From Paeniroseomonas aquatica (GTDB taxonomy: Bacteria; Pseudomonadota; Alphaproteobacteria; Acetobacterales; Acetobacteraceae): a DNA stretch of 64,000 nt. How positions within the stretch are numbered: position 1 is the first letter of the stretch; each line of letters opens with the position of its first letter. A program made the position numbers and the translations under genes. The notes below the pieces were generated by a model. That model did not search any database. It saw nothing but the letters and a program-made list of their open reading frames with translations, and had not been told where the DNA came from. The DNA lies in the NCBI RefSeq assembly GCF_030409335.1, contig NZ_JAUFPN010000191.1, positions 78,153 through 142,152 on the forward strand, given 5' to 3'. This document shows positions 63,524 through 64,000 of this stretch, in pieces.

Positions 63524-64000
63524 TCAAACCGCAATGTCGAGCAGGGCGAGGCTGGCCGCCGCGGGCCGGCTCGCCTCGGTGGCCAGGGCCGGTCCCTGCC
63601 CCGCCCATCCCCCGGCGCCGGCGCCCGGCGGCTGGCCCTGCCGGCCGGGGCCCTCACGGCCGGGATCGCCGGAGGCGAGGCCGAATTGCAGCGCCCCCTC
63701 CGCGACGCTGACACCGGCCTGGCCCAGCGCGCGGTCCAGGTCGCGGGCATCGCGCTGCAGCAGCGCCAGCGTCTCCGGCCGCTCCGCCAGCACCCGCACC
63801 GAGCTGGCCTCGCCATCGGCGCCCCGCTCGATCCGGATCTCGACCCGGCCCAGCGATTCCGGCTCCAGCGCCACCGTCAGCCGCGGCGCCTGGCCGGAGC
63901 CCAGCGCCAGGGCGATGGTGACCTGGGCCACCTGGCGGGCCGGCGGCGGTGGCGGGGCGGTGCGCGCCGCCGCCGCCGCCGGCGCCGGCGCGGGCTCGGC
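63524..64000 (-). CDS. fliK: Flagellar hook-length control protein FliK, C-terminal part (partial)
   Basis: The frame is open to the window edge, giving the last 158 residues. LTVALEPESLGRVEIRIERG is the FliK C-terminal domain that contacts FlhB to switch export specificity. Upstream is Pro/Ala-rich, as expected of FliK. An internal ATG at 63931 is not the true start, because coding continues beyond it. Confidence 0.9.
   Translation of the reverse strand, partial: AEPAPAPAAAAARTAPPPPPARQVAQVTIALALGSGQAPRLTVALEPESLGRVEIRIERGADGEASSVRVLAERPETLALLQRDARDLDRALGQAGVSVAEGALQFGLASGDPGREGPGRQGQPPGAGAGGWAGQGPALATEASRPAAASLALLDIAV

Overview
The window is about 70% GC, densely packed and almost wholly coding. 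The gene set points to an alphaproteobacterium of the Rhodospirillales/Acetobacterales type, probably Roseomonas-like Acetobacteraceae. The evidence is a FliX-type flagellar regulator next to flgI, alphaproteobacterial DksA and COQ9-like TetR proteins, recA-alaS adjacency downstream of a CckA-like kinase, a phasin, and several TctC/Bug binding proteins. The taxonomic placement is inference. I saw no tRNA, rRNA, CRISPR array, insertion sequence or prophage.

Layout. (1) 1-20.3 kb is a flagellar and chemotaxis region. alaS (partial), recA, a CckA-like hybrid kinase, flhB-fliR-fliQ-fliE-flgC-flgB read leftward; a small unknown gene, fliO and fliP read rightward. speE/speD (spermidine) are inserted, followed by a leftward block of fliL-fliM-DUF6468-motE-cheY-cheZ-TPR protein. 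flgF-flgG-flgA-flgH reads rightward from a near-consensus sigma-54 promoter. (2) 20.4-24.6 kb holds an SRAP abasic-site protein, a DapA-like aldolase, an M20 amidohydrolase and a Bug binding protein. (3) 24.6-37.9 kb is a nitrate assimilation island: nasT, an AT-rich gap carrying an ANTAR-type RNA leader, then nasS, nrtA, nrtB, nrtD, an FAD oxidoreductase, nirA, a CysJ-like flavoprotein, nasA and cysG, nearly all with overlapping stop and start codons. (4) 37.9-42.2 kb has a RidA-like protein, a cyanurate/barbiturate ring-opening amidohydrolase, a repeat-tailed stress protein, a small secreted protein and a YpfJ-type metalloprotease. (5) 42.3-51.9 kb is a catabolic island of two divergent operons (TauD-FAH-Bug-CoA transferase and HyuB-HyuA-Bug) plus an SDR. 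(6) 51.9-55 kb is a second flagellar locus: dksA and fliX leftward, flgI-flgJ-flgN rightward from a second sigma-54 promoter. (7) 55-62.7 kb is housekeeping: phasin, TetR, proC, YbjN, UbiK, hldD-lgt-midA-pgeF and a lipoprotein. (8) 62.8-64 kb has flgD and the C-terminal part of fliK, open at the window edge.

How it fits together. Flagellar genes lie in at least four separate blocks. FliX, the sigma-54 promoters and a CckA-like kinase suggest a Caulobacter-like hierarchy. The nitrate island would import nitrate (NrtABD), reduce it (NasA), reduce nitrite with siroheme enzyme NirA and its flavoprotein partners, and make siroheme in the same transcript (CysG). NasS/NasT and the hairpin leader would provide nitrate control. 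The most interesting signal is that leader: a 9-bp stem closed by an AACGGC hexaloop matching the ANTAR target rule. It lies between nasT and nasS, so the sensor that restrains NasT appears to be made from the transcript NasT controls.
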